This document shows, piece after piece, positions 7,372 to 15,525 of a DNA stretch of 26,449 bases. The notes beneath the pieces were generated by a model. It saw only the letters and a program-made list of their open reading frames with translations, searched no databases and was not told the origin of the DNA. Numbering within the stretch: position 1 is the stretch's first letter; each line of letters opens with the position of its first letter. The position numbers and the translations under genes are program-made. The stretch comes from an uncultured Megasphaera sp. (GTDB lineage: Bacteria; Bacillota; Negativicutes; Veillonellales; Megasphaeraceae): positions 1 through 26,449 of the forward strand of contig CALBLM010000008.1 in NCBI GenBank assembly GCA_937895695.1, given 5' to 3'.

Positions 7372-7421
7372 AAAAGGATTGGCCCAGACAGACGGATATG
7401 TTGTCTGAGCCAATCCTTTTT
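7372..7421. terminator. bidirectional terminator between NlpC/P60 and response regulator genes
   Basis: AAAAGGATTGGCCCAGACA (7372-7390) pairs with TGTCTGAGCCAATCCTTTT (7402-7420) with a single mismatch. T-runs flank it on both strands, so it can serve the two converging genes. Confidence 0.9.
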
Positions 7422-7423
7422 GC

Positions 7424-8059
7424 TTATCCCAATACGTGATGTTTGAGGGCGTAGTCTACCAATTCGGATTTGGATGTGCAATGCAGCTTCTGCATTAAAC
7501 GGCTTTTATACGTTGAAACGGTTTTGATGGATAAATGCAGTTCTGCGGCAATAGCCGATTGGGAATAGCCGTGTACTAAGTAACGCAGTACTTCTTGTTC
7601 TCGTGCGGATAACGAAATCGGTTCCTCCTGATGGGACATAAAACTATCGAGAAGGGTATGTGTGTCCTGTTCACTGAGATACCGCTTGCCTTCCATGACC
7701 GTGTGGATCGCGCGAAACAGTTCGGCATCGAGCGTGTCTTTACACAAGTAGCCATCGGCGCCTTGGGTCATGACTTCCTTGATATATTGTTGTTCGCTGT
7801 ACATGGTTAAGACCAAAATTTTGACGGGAATATGACGGTATTTGATTTCTCGTAAACATTCTAATCCGTTCATGACGGGCATGGATAAATCCAATAAAAT
7901 GACATCTACCGGTGTATCCGCTAATTTTTCTAAGGCTTCCTGGCCGTTGGAAGCTTCGGCAACAACTTGAAAATGATCTTGTGTGGCAAGCAACAGTTTC
8001 AGACCAGTACGTAAAATATGGTGATCGTCTGCGAGCAAGATTCTAATGGGGATAGACAT
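7424..8059 (-). CDS. NarL/FixJ-type response regulator
   Basis: A 211-residue two-domain regulator. The receiver domain (1-120) has the acidic pair D11-D12, the phosphorylation site D57 in ILLDLSMP, and the conserved Thr and Lys regions (VLTMY, GYLCKD). The LuxR/GerE DNA-binding domain (about 145-205) contains LSAREQEVLRYLVHGYSQ and SIKTVSTYKSRLM. The start ATG at 8059 has GGAGG upstream and lies 17 bases inside the end of the kinase gene, so the pair is coupled. By position it is the output of the kinase and PhnD-like sensor upstream. The OPA antiporter gene is the obvious target, as UhpA (same subfamily) controls uhpT. That target is inference. Confidence 0.93.
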   Translation of the reverse strand: MSIPIRILLADDHHILRTGLKLLLATQDHFQVVAEASNGQEALEKLADTPVDVILLDLSMPVMNGLECLREIKYRHIPVKILVLTMYSEQQYIKEVMTQGADGYLCKDTLDAELFRAIHTVMEGKRYLSEQDTHTLLDSFMSHQEEPISLSAREQEVLRYLVHGYSQSAIAAELHLSIKTVSTYKSRLMQKLHCTSKSELVDYALKHHVLG

Positions 8060-9494
8060 GAGAAGGACCTCCTTTGGGGGACATGTCTTTTTCTAAAGGC
8101 AAGGTAATCGAGATGACCGTACCTGCATCAGGTTGACTGTGAATACAAAATGTACCGTTGAGCAGCTCTGTCCGTTCTCGCATGCTGACTAGGCCGAGGT
8201 GGTTGTCCAAGCGGGCTTTTTGAGCAGTTGCTTCACTAAAGCCAATGCCATCGTCAGAGACTGACATTGTCAGCATCTCTGGCGTAATTTGCAGTGCAAT
8301 GGATGCGGCCGTTGCTTGGGAATGGCGGACAATATTGGTGAGTGATTCTTGCATCAGTCGATAGCATAATAAGGCAATCGGATGAGAAACAGCTGTAAAG
8401 TCGCCGTCATAGGTATAGGTGATTTGAATATCAGGGTGAGCCTTGCGAAAGGAATCCAAATATTTTTCCATGGCGACCGTTAACCCCAAATCATCTAGCA
8501 GCGGCGGATGCAGATTGACTGCTAAATGGCGCAGTCCTTCTAAGGTATCTTTCGTAAGATCCCGTACGCCGCTAACGAGTTCTTTCGCGGTTGCATCGGT
8601 TGTCCGATCCATAATGATGCGCAAATAGGAAAGAATAGCGACCATAGACTGACTGGTTTCGTCATGGAGTTCACGGGAGATACGCCGCCGTTCGTCTTCG
8701 CGGGCCGTGAATAGTTGCTGAATGAGACGTAACCGTAACTTTTCTTTTTCTTGCAAGGCCGCAACCAAACGCAGATTTTCTTCATCTTTGACAGATAAAC
8801 GCTGTACCATGCTGTTGAATGCTTTTGCCAGGCGTCCAACGTCATCAGTGGTTGTAGCAGGGACGGTAACTTGATAGTTGCCACGGCTAATTTGCCGGAC
8901 TGCAGTGACCATAAGTTGAATCGGCTTTAAAAACGTATAGGCATAGCGGGTAGCCAGCCAAGATGCAAGCAGGCAAATACATAGAATAAGCGTAATCATT
9001 TCTAAAAATCGTTTGCGCATGAGTTGCATCATGGGTTTTTCTGTTAAGCCAATGCGGAAATAGCCAATGAGGCCATTGTCGATGGGATATATAATTTCGC
9101 GAATATAGCCTTCATTACTGTTATACGTTATGACGTCCGCATCGACGTTAGGATGAGGCGTGCGAGTAAGCGGAAGTCCTTGCGGTATACCATCCGTAAA
9201 CGTACTGGCCAGTATAGTTCCATTTGGGTGGGATACAATAATATATCGCGTCTGTTCATTCATCGTTTTCATATGAATTAATTGTTCTGTTAGCGCAAAG
9301 GTATCGTCTAGCAAAATAGCATTGCTAATCGTCGAACTCATAGATTGACCGATTTCCATTCCGGATTTATCCAGTTCATGTTCCATTTCCGAACTGGTCG
9401 TATATAAAAGAATCAGGCTAATCAACAGACCGCATATAAAGATAGTTCCAACAATCAGAACATTAAATTTTACATATAAACTGTAATTTCTCAT
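8043..9494 (-). CDS. NarX/UhpB-type sensor histidine kinase
   Basis: A 483-residue membrane kinase. TM1 is at about 12-32, a periplasmic sensor region at 33-160, TM2 at about 163-184, HAMP at 184-237 (LKPIQLMVTAVRQISRGNY), then a coiled coil. The HisKA_3 dimerisation domain has the phospho-acceptor His near residue 277 in RRRISRELHDE, the subclass signature. The HATPase_c domain has an N-box (ESLTNIVRHSQA) and G1 box (DDGIGF). This subclass pairs with NarL-type regulators, as seen in the overlapping downstream gene. The gene starts one base after the stop of the PhnD-like gene, pointing to a sensor whose periplasmic part may read the ligand state of that lipoprotein. Confidence 0.93.
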   Translation of the reverse strand: MRNYSLYVKFNVLIVGTIFICGLLISLILLYTTSSEMEHELDKSGMEIGQSMSSTISNAILLDDTFALTEQLIHMKTMNEQTRYIIVSHPNGTILASTFTDGIPQGLPLTRTPHPNVDADVITYNSNEGYIREIIYPIDNGLIGYFRIGLTEKPMMQLMRKRFLEMITLILCICLLASWLATRYAYTFLKPIQLMVTAVRQISRGNYQVTVPATTTDDVGRLAKAFNSMVQRLSVKDEENLRLVAALQEKEKLRLRLIQQLFTAREDERRRISRELHDETSQSMVAILSYLRIIMDRTTDATAKELVSGVRDLTKDTLEGLRHLAVNLHPPLLDDLGLTVAMEKYLDSFRKAHPDIQITYTYDGDFTAVSHPIALLCYRLMQESLTNIVRHSQATAASIALQITPEMLTMSVSDDGIGFSEATAQKARLDNHLGLVSMRERTELLNGTFCIHSQPDAGTVISITLPLEKDMSPKGGPSHVYPH

Positions 9495-9495
9495 A

Positions 9496-10431
9496 CTATT
9501 CTCCTGCTAAATGGGGTCGTAGTGTATAGGCCTGACGTAACTGGTCATATAGCTTCGGTTGGGGCGCAACAAACTTGTCAATTAATGCCCGACCTAAGGC
9601 TTCATGCAGTGACGGATTTTGGTCCATCGTGTAAAATAGCTGGCGCAGTTGGTCTTTATCGGTTTCCGGTAAATCACGACGTATGACGACCGGGCCGGTA
9701 GGCGCGTCCGGAAGGGTAGCAAAAATTCGTGTTTTTTTACAAAGCTGAGGATTTGTCTGCATGACAAAATCATAAATTTGACTGTCAATGCTGGCTCCAT
9801 CGGCTAAGTGATTGGCAACAGCCCAAATAGATTTATCATGATTATACGTATAAAAGAAACGGTTAAAATACGTTTCTGATGTCAGCCCTTTCTTGTATAA
9901 TAAAAAATCGACAGCCTGTTTGCCGGAATAACTGAGAGGGTCTGTAAAGGCAAATACTTTTCCTTGTAATTGACTAAAATCAGTGATGTTGCTGTCAACG
10001 GCGGTGATTAGATAGGTCTGATATAAGATAGAACCGTGCGTTTGAACCATAGCTAACAGTTCAATGGGGGTCTGCCCGTGATAGGCCGCATAGGCACCGG
10101 TAGAAAAAAACGCGATGTCGGCATCGCCGTCGGCCATTAGTTTATTTAATTCAGCATAGGTTCGACGTTGCAACAGTACAGCCGGGCGTTGTTGCTTTTG
10201 TGAAATGTAATTGACGAGTACTTGATAGGATTGCCGTGTTTCTTTGGGGGACATGACGGAAGCAAAGGCAATGCGAAGCGGTTTTTCTGCCGATACTTCT
10301 GTAGTAGGGGCCGGTGTTTGACTTTTTTCAAAATTGATATACCCTTGGGGCTGACTACAGCCGCTGCAAAGCATCAGCAGCCCCATGGTACCAAGAAATA
10401 CAGTACGTTGAACGATTCGTCTCCAATTCAT
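9496..10431 (-). CDS. PhnD-like phosphate/phosphonate-family binding lipoprotein, probable sensor
   Basis: A 311-residue exported protein. An N-terminal hydrophobic segment ends LMLCSGC-SQ, a lipobox-like site with Cys25 as lipid anchor, though position -3 is Cys instead of the usual Leu. The mature part is a type II periplasmic binding fold of the PhnD family: LRIAFASVMSPKETRQSYQV, DGDADIAFFSTGAYAAY, KVFAFTDPLSYSGKQA and GPVVIRRDLPE. There is no ABC permease or ATPase gene nearby. It instead forms one operon with a histidine kinase and response regulator, so it is probably a ligand sensor, as HptA is for staphylococcal HptSR. The ATG at 10431 follows AAGGAG. The ligand (phosphate ester, phosphate or phosphite) cannot be read directly. 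Confidence 0.87.
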   Translation of the reverse strand: MNWRRIVQRTVFLGTMGLLMLCSGCSQPQGYINFEKSQTPAPTTEVSAEKPLRIAFASVMSPKETRQSYQVLVNYISQKQQRPAVLLQRRTYAELNKLMADGDADIAFFSTGAYAAYHGQTPIELLAMVQTHGSILYQTYLITAVDSNITDFSQLQGKVFAFTDPLSYSGKQAVDFLLYKKGLTSETYFNRFFYTYNHDKSIWAVANHLADGASIDSQIYDFVMQTNPQLCKKTRIFATLPDAPTGPVVIRRDLPETDKDQLRQLFYTMDQNPSLHEALGRALIDKFVAPQPKLYDQLRQAYTLRPHLAGE

Positions 10432-10447
10432 CGTAAGTCTCCTTTTG

Positions 10448-10461
10448 TATAATTAATTATA
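10448..10461. promoter_or_regulatory. 14-bp AT-only palindrome before the PhnD-like gene
   Basis: TATAATTAATTATA is a perfect palindrome 16 bases upstream of the ATG of the PhnD-like gene. On the minus strand it contains TATAAT, so it may be a -10 region, an operator, or both. AT-only palindromes also arise by chance. Confidence 0.35.
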
Positions 10462-10507
10462 TTGTACCATAGGCTGTATGTTGGTGATAGAGGTATAGCA
10501 ATACGAT

Positions 10508-10561
10508 AAAAAAAAACACGCTTTCGACGTACTGCGGCAGCAATACACGTGAAGCGTGTTT
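10508..10561 (-). terminator. terminator after the OPA antiporter gene
   Basis: On the minus strand AAACACGCTTC pairs with the distal GAAAGCGTGTTT around a loop of about 25 bases. A run of T follows. It separates the antiporter transcript from the sensor operon downstream, so the latter needs its own promoter or read-through. Confidence 0.8.
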
Positions 10562-10613
10562 AGTGATGGAATGGGAGATTCCATCTATATAGGATAAAAG
10601 AGAGAAAACAAAA

Positions 10614-11963
10614 TTAATCTTCCTTCGGTTTGGCATTCCAAACGAGAAGTGCCAATAAGGTAGAAACGACGGCTGCGCCAACCCAGAATTCTGTAGCATA
10701 CCCGAAATCGTATACTTTTTCGCCGCCAACGACAGTAATCGTCATCAGTTTACCAGTGATAAATTCCTGAATAGCAGCACCGGCATAACTTAACAGACCA
10801 ATCATGCCCATGGCAGCACCGGTCACGCGTTTAGGAACAATATCAACAGCCATCAAGCCGCCCATATAACATACCAATGCGCCCATGGTGAATCCATAGA
10901 AGGTCATGCAGAACATGTCCATTGTAAAGGACTGCGGCGCCCAAACGAAGCCGGCAATCGATAAGGAATACAAAATCCCATAAATGAGGGCCGGAGCATT
11001 TCGTTTGTGGTTAAAGAATTTATCCGATACTAATCCGCAAAGGAGAGCACCGAAAATACCAGCGACCTGCATGTACGCCATAACGCCGGCAGCCCCCATG
11101 ATGTCGTAGCCTTTTTGCGATGTCAAATAGACAACGCCCCAGCTTTCAACAGCATAGCGAGCAATGTATACACATAAGGAAGAAAGACCAAGAATCCAAA
11201 CAGCCGGATTTTTTACAACGGCATTCCATTGCATAGAACCGACAGATTTGTTCTTTTCGGCATCGATTTGTTCTTGTGTTTTTTCACCATAATATACAGC
11301 TCCATTGGGAAGACCTTGCGTTTCCGGACGATCGCTCATGCCAAAATAAATAAAGATGGTACCGACAAGCGAAATAATACCGGCCGCAATAAAGCCCATG
11401 GACCAGTTATAGGCGGAAACGATAGCGGCAATGGCAAAATAAGCAAAGGACGAACCGAGGTTGTGACTCGTAAACCATACGCCGTATAACGTGCCGCGCT
11501 GTTTGTTACTAAACCACTGATTGAGGGAAACGATAGACGGACCGGCACCGTAGGATTGGAACCATCCGTTGAGCCCCCAAAGTATGGCCAACGGAATAAA
11601 GGAGTTTACCAAACCCATGCCAACCATTGTGAGGGAAGAAATAAAAAGACCGAACGAAAAGAAACGTTTATTATTCATGCGGTCGGCAAGGAAACTGTTG
11701 GTAAATTTGCCAAGTCCATAAGTAACGAAGAAGATAGAACCGATAATCCCGATTTCTGTCGGCGTTACGATACCCGATGCGAGAAGGGGCTTCTTGATAA
11801 CGGAATAACTTTGACGAATAATGTAATAAAAGGCATAGCCAATCGTAATGGAAGCGAATACGCGCCAACGCATGCTGTTGAATTTTTTCTTTACGACAGC
11901 AGAATCGGCGATTTGGGCAATATCCGGACCGGTTTTAAAAAACTGAAACAATAGGTTTAACAT
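10614..11963 (-). CDS. OPA-family (GlpT/UhpT-like) organophosphate:phosphate antiporter
   Basis: A 449-residue, 12-helix inner-membrane transporter of the major facilitator superfamily, organophosphate:phosphate antiporter branch. The segment GYAFYYIIRQSYSV puts Arg50 where GlpT has its substrate Arg45. YIARYAVESWG puts Arg269 at the second GlpT phosphate-binding arginine. NGWFQSYGAGPSIVSLNQWF and the DR/DK loop motifs also follow GlpT/UhpT. The family imports phosphorylated sugars, glycerol-3-phosphate or phosphoglycerates in exchange for phosphate. The exact substrate cannot be decided by eye. The ATG at 11963 follows AAAGGAG, with a TATTATACT -10 candidate upstream. The sensor, kinase and regulator lie directly downstream, suggesting substrate-induced expression. 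Confidence 0.92.
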   Translation of the reverse strand: MLNLLFQFFKTGPDIAQIADSAVVKKKFNSMRWRVFASITIGYAFYYIIRQSYSVIKKPLLASGIVTPTEIGIIGSIFFVTYGLGKFTNSFLADRMNNKRFFSFGLFISSLTMVGMGLVNSFIPLAILWGLNGWFQSYGAGPSIVSLNQWFSNKQRGTLYGVWFTSHNLGSSFAYFAIAAIVSAYNWSMGFIAAGIISLVGTIFIYFGMSDRPETQGLPNGAVYYGEKTQEQIDAEKNKSVGSMQWNAVVKNPAVWILGLSSLCVYIARYAVESWGVVYLTSQKGYDIMGAAGVMAYMQVAGIFGALLCGLVSDKFFNHKRNAPALIYGILYSLSIAGFVWAPQSFTMDMFCMTFYGFTMGALVCYMGGLMAVDIVPKRVTGAAMGMIGLLSYAGAAIQEFITGKLMTITVVGGEKVYDFGYATEFWVGAAVVSTLLALLVWNAKPKED

Positions 11964-12070
11964 AATACAAAACTCCTTTCGTTTTCATTGTTATGTTTAG
12001 TATAATAAATAAAATATAACAACGGTAGCGGAAAAAATCTGATTTTTTTGTAGGAGTTTTTCTGACAAAG

Positions 12071-12106
12071 GCATATTGAGCATGCGTTTAGCGCAACATA
12101 ATATGC
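12071..12106. promoter_or_regulatory. interrupted inverted repeat upstream of the OPA gene
   Basis: GCATATT (12071-12077) and AATATGC (12100-12106) are perfect 7-bp arms enclosing TGCG-TTTAG-CGCA (12083-12095). It lies 108-143 bases upstream of the antiporter ATG and 46 bases past the XRE gene stop. It could be a regulator site for the antiporter promoter or a weak transcript end for the XRE gene; no T-run follows. Confidence 0.4.
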
Positions 12107-12151
12107 TGAATGATGTCTTATTTACATGGATAAACACAATATTTTGCATAC

Positions 12152-12868
12152 CTAACCAATAATCGAAAACATATTGTACAGTTTTAACAGTCGAATATCT
12201 TCCTTAGAAACGCGCAGTTGGTGAATAAAGGAAGGGGTCTCTTGTTGAGGCTTTTTCGTCAGCAGAATTTTTGCGGCAATGGGCATGAGCGGACGGGTCG
12301 AAATGCCGAATGCCAATCCCCATTTGGCAGGAGCATCCAAGAAAGAGGCGAGAATATTAATAGAATACTGCTCCATCGGCGTGTTGCAGTTTTGAAAGGT
12401 TAAATTCGTTAGTGCGTCATAATGCGTCATCGTTCCCGTATAGGTATTTTCGCAGATTTGATATGTATTTAAATCAGGGACATTCATGAACATTTCCGTT
12501 TTATATCGATGCCTATCGCCGTTTATCATATGAAGTACATTGATGACGCTGCGCATGACCGAGTTGTTGCGCCCATCAAAGAGATACATATAAAAACAGT
12601 TTTGGTTTTTGAAAAAATTGGGAACATTCGTATGAAGCGGCGTTGCCTCGGCAACGGCGCGATAATATAATAATTGGTCTACGCTGACTGCTAGTACATC
12701 GGCAATATCATATAATGTATCAATATCTAACATAATTTGTCCTGTTTCGTATTTGGATACAGTCGCCTTGCTTTTGCAAATTGCATCGGCCAGGTTTTGC
12801 AGTGTCAGTCCTTTTTGCTTACGCAGTAATTTTATTTTTAAACCGATTTCTTTAGCTATATGGGACAT
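12152..12868 (-). CDS. XRE family transcriptional regulator
   Basis: A 238-residue protein from the ATG at 12868, chosen because AAGG sits eight bases before it. Upstream in-frame ATG 12874 and GTG 12877 overlap the ribosome site. The N-terminal Cro/CI helix-turn-helix covers about residues 5-65 (LRKQKGLTLQNLADAICKSK, then VSKYETGQ). The remaining 170 residues contain no cupin, peptidase or TPR motif that I recognise and may form a ligand or dimerisation domain. It is divergent from the MalY/PatB-type gene, with a perfect 33-bp inverted repeat between them. Local control of that gene is a natural inference. A -10 candidate TATACT lies upstream with a poor -35. Confidence 0.88.
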   Translation of the reverse strand: MSHIAKEIGLKIKLLRKQKGLTLQNLADAICKSKATVSKYETGQIMLDIDTLYDIADVLAVSVDQLLYYRAVAEATPLHTNVPNFFKNQNCFYMYLFDGRNNSVMRSVINVLHMINGDRHRYKTEMFMNVPDLNTYQICENTYTGTMTHYDALTNLTFQNCNTPMEQYSINILASFLDAPAKWGLAFGISTRPLMPIAAKILLTKKPQQETPSFIHQLRVSKEDIRLLKLYNMFSIIG

Positions 12869-12960
12869 AGACATCACCTTGTTTCTTAGAAATATGATGA
12901 TACAGCAAATGAAACTGTTCTTGCTATAGTATATCAGTATTTACTACGAAAAATCTATTG

Positions 12961-12993
12961 AAACGAAACAAATTGACTGAATTTGTTTCGTTT
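12961..12993. promoter_or_regulatory. perfect 13-bp inverted repeat, probable operator
   Basis: AAACGAAACAAAT (12961-12973) and ATTTGTTTCGTTT (12981-12993) are perfect inverted copies separated by seven bases. The element lies between the divergent XRE and PLP-enzyme genes, 18 bases upstream of the -35 of the latter. Two AAACGAAACAAAT half-sites on opposite faces fit a dimeric helix-turn-helix regulator, most simply the XRE protein. Confidence 0.7.
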
Positions 12994-13011
12994 TAAGAAA
13001 TTATTGGGGAG

Positions 13012-13040
13012 TTGACCCTCTACACATAACTTGATATGCT
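13012..13040 (+). promoter_or_regulatory. promoter of the MalY/PatB-type gene
   Basis: TTGACC at 13012-13017, a 17-base spacer and TATGCT at 13035-13040 preceded by TGA (extended -10). The start of transcription would be near 13047, giving a leader of about 37 bases with AGGAGG. Confidence 0.7.
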
Positions 13041-13083
13041 AACTATATCTTCATAGTTTACGATAGAAACAGGAGGTCTTAGG

Positions 13084-14298
13084 ATGCAGTATAATTTTGA
13101 TGAAATCGTTAATAGATATCATACAAATGCTATGAATACGGATGGATTCCGCGGTTACATTTTTAATGACTTTGAAGGAAAAAAGAAATTTCCTTTTAAA
13201 GATGATGAATTTGTTCGTATGTGGGTAGCGGATATGGAATTTGCCATGTGTCCGGCTATTATTCAAGCGATTAAAGATCGTGCAGATAAACGGATTATTG
13301 GGTATAGCCAGGTTTTCGAACCGGATTTTTATGAAGCATATAATGCATGGAATAAGAAGATGTATGATTGGACCTATCCTAAAGAAGACATTTGTTTTTC
13401 CTTAGGAATTATTCCGGCATTGTATACGTTGGTTGACCTTATCTTAGGTGATCATGACTATGCCATTATCAATACGCCGGCCTATGGGTATTTCCAGCAT
13501 CCAATTGATGAACGGCATAAACAGGCAATTCACAATAAACTGATTTGTGATGATCAAGGCAATTGGACGATTGATTTTGATGCATTGGAACGGGATGCAG
13601 CCAATCCGTTTGCAAAACTGCTGATTTGGTGCAATCCACAGAATCCGACAGGTCGTGTTTGGACACAGGAAGAATTGGAAAAAGTAGCAGCCATTGTTAA
13701 GAAGCATAATCTTTGGATTATTAGTGATGAAATCCATTGTGATATTCTTCGTCAAGGTGTCCGTCATATTCCTATGGCAAAAATCATGCCGGATTATGAT
13801 AAATTAGTTGTTTGCACGTCCGCTTCCAAGTGCTTTAATATGGCAGGGATGATGTTTGCTGAAATCATTATTCGAGATAAAGAATTAAGAAAATTGTATA
13901 TTGCATCAACGAATGCATATGCTATGAACTTAAATCCCTTGTCTATTGCAGCCCATACGGCAGCCTATGAACATGGTTTCGAATGGCTTGACCAACTGAA
14001 AACGTATTTGGATGGTAATTTCCAATTTGTTAAAGATACGTTTGCTAAAGAACTTCCAAAGATTACCTTCCAAATTCCACAGGCAACGTATTTGGCTTGG
14101 GTTAATATGAATCCCTATTTGGGCGATGTAGAAAATATTCCTGATTTCATGGCAAATAAAGCTGGTGTTCTCTTGGAAGGTGGGAATGCTCTCTTTGTAG
14201 ATAATGCGAAAGGATATATTCGTTTAAATCTCGCTATGCCACGGTCGATTATTCAGACGGGCTTGCAGCGAATTATTAAAGCAATTAAAGAACGGTAA
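13084..14298 (+). CDS. MalY/PatB-type PLP-dependent enzyme (probable cystathionine beta-lyase/aminotransferase)
   Basis: A 404-residue fold-type I PLP enzyme of the MalY/PatB subfamily. The cofactor lysine is Lys249 in SASKCFNMAG. WCNPQNPTGRVW binds the cofactor ring region, SDEIHCD supplies the aspartate to the pyridine nitrogen, and RLNLAMPR holds the carboxylate-binding arginine. Opening motif MWVADMEF is typical of this subfamily. Members cleave C-S bonds of cystathionine or cysteine to give pyruvate, ammonia and a thiol or sulfide; some are aminotransferases. The start follows AGGAGG. The gene ends in tandem stops (TAA TAA). It is divergent from the XRE regulator and transcribed alone. 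Substrate preference is not readable. Confidence 0.92.
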   Translation: MQYNFDEIVNRYHTNAMNTDGFRGYIFNDFEGKKKFPFKDDEFVRMWVADMEFAMCPAIIQAIKDRADKRIIGYSQVFEPDFYEAYNAWNKKMYDWTYPKEDICFSLGIIPALYTLVDLILGDHDYAIINTPAYGYFQHPIDERHKQAIHNKLICDDQGNWTIDFDALERDAANPFAKLLIWCNPQNPTGRVWTQEELEKVAAIVKKHNLWIISDEIHCDILRQGVRHIPMAKIMPDYDKLVVCTSASKCFNMAGMMFAEIIIRDKELRKLYIASTNAYAMNLNPLSIAAHTAAYEHGFEWLDQLKTYLDGNFQFVKDTFAKELPKITFQIPQATYLAWVNMNPYLGDVENIPDFMANKAGVLLEGGNALFVDNAKGYIRLNLAMPRSIIQTGLQRIIKAIKER

Positions 14299-14334
14299 TA
14301 ACCTAAAATACGATTGATTTGTTCGTATAAGAAT

Positions 14335-14380
14335 AAAAAACACCGCCGTATGATGACTGATTTCATCATGCGGCGGTGTT
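14335..14380. terminator. terminator between converging genes
   Basis: AACACCGCCGTATGATGA (14339-14356) pairs with TCATCATGCGGCGGTGTT (14363-14380) with one mismatch and a six-base loop. The T-run is on the minus strand (A-run at 14335-14340), so it mainly ends the gene at 14382-15479. The stem may also stop the plus transcript. Confidence 0.88.
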
Positions 14381-14381
14381 G

Positions 14382-15479
14382 CTATTGTTGGGAAAGCATG
14401 CTGTACGGTGCATAGCCTGTAGTATTTTCATATTCTCCGCTGACTACTTTAACAGGCACGAATCCACTCGGTTCCGTATCGCCGGTGACTTGAATTTGTG
14501 TAGGTCCGGCAAAAACGATGACCATATCAGCGCGTACCATGGTGCGGATTTTTTCGACATTCTGTTCTTTAACAGCTTGCAGAAAATCAGGAATATGTTC
14601 TTTATGAGGTAAGATATACGTACCTCGCAGCATGATATAGGAGGCATTCCTATCCAGAGGGGGCAGCTTATTCGTTTCCGATTCCTTTGACGGTATTTCA
14701 GTTGTTGAATACGCAGAAAAATCAACGTCTGTCCGATGCAGTTCATGATACCGGTGCAGATAATACCCGGTGAGAAGGGTACATAATAGTACAAAGGGAA
14801 TAAAGCATACTTTTGTATAATAGACCCAACGGCTGTATTTTTTATTATCTGCGTCGTGCTGCGCTTGTTGTTCTTCCGGTGAAGGCGGCCGCAAAGCACC
14901 GGCCATGATAGAAGATAAGGGTATGCCGTAATTACTGACCGGAAACAGTCGTTCCAGCCAATTCAGACCGCAGGCACAGCCCATGGCACGGCTGAGGGCA
15001 TCGTCTAAATCAACGGGAATTTTCATATAATGCATGATAGATGTAAACGAAGGATTTCCTAAATCTGATAAATATGTGACAGCTAAAAAACGCAGATCTC
15101 GTATATATACATCATCCATGACAAACGGTTTGCCACTGGCTTCATAACTTGCTTTGATAGCTAAAAATAGGTGTTCTGACTGATAGGCCGACAGCAGTGA
15201 CTCACACAGTATGGGATGGATTTCTGTATCCCAAACATCGGCAAATGACGAATGCTCGGCGACCATATCCGGCGTGACTTTGGGAAAGGTAAATTCATCG
15301 GACGGTGGTTTTATTAGATAGGAAATACCTTGCACTTTGCCATTGGCAATCCAAGAGAGCGCGAAGCGGCAGATGCTGTTTAAATTGTCGTTTGCCAAAT
15401 CGGCGGCAATAGAAATCGTGCCGATAGGTTTGTGGTGCGCTAGTGCTTGCAGCGCTTGTAATGGATTGTCTGCTGCCAT
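14382..15479 (-). CDS. membrane-anchored protein with degenerate DnaQ-like exonuclease domain
   Basis: A 365-residue protein with three parts. Residues 20-172 follow the DnaQ/DEDD exonuclease layout: ISIAADLAND, YLIKPPSDEFTFPKVTPDMV, SSFADVWDTEIHPIL, LFLAIKASYE and DDALSRAMGCACG. The catalytic residues are lost: DxE reads D27-L-A29, the HNA.FD motif reads AIKASYE (107-113), and the Exo III HxA..D motif reads DDALSR. A proline/glutamine-rich linker leads to one membrane helix (about 224-241). The C-terminal part (about 280-365) resembles an SH3-like wall-binding fold near GFVPVKVVSGEYE...TGYAPYSML. Topology is probably pseudo-exonuclease in the cytoplasm and SH3-like part outside. The ATG at 15479 follows AGGAGG. 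A binding or signalling role, without nuclease activity, is inferred. Confidence 0.72.
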   Translation of the reverse strand: MAADNPLQALQALAHHKPIGTISIAADLANDNLNSICRFALSWIANGKVQGISYLIKPPSDEFTFPKVTPDMVAEHSSFADVWDTEIHPILCESLLSAYQSEHLFLAIKASYEASGKPFVMDDVYIRDLRFLAVTYLSDLGNPSFTSIMHYMKIPVDLDDALSRAMGCACGLNWLERLFPVSNYGIPLSSIMAGALRPPSPEEQQAQHDADNKKYSRWVYYTKVCFIPFVLLCTLLTGYYLHRYHELHRTDVDFSAYSTTEIPSKESETNKLPPLDRNASYIMLRGTYILPHKEHIPDFLQAVKEQNVEKIRTMVRADMVIVFAGPTQIQVTGDTEPSGFVPVKVVSGEYENTTGYAPYSMLSQQ

Positions 15480-15525
15480 ATCAAATTCCTCCTGATAGAT
15501 TTGTTTTTATTGTACAATAGGCATC

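Noticed and set aside
12032..12049. AAAAAATC-T-GATTTTTT inverted repeat, possible terminator or operator
   Set aside because: The loop would be too short and the stem purely A-T. It may simply be part of the AT-rich antiporter promoter region.
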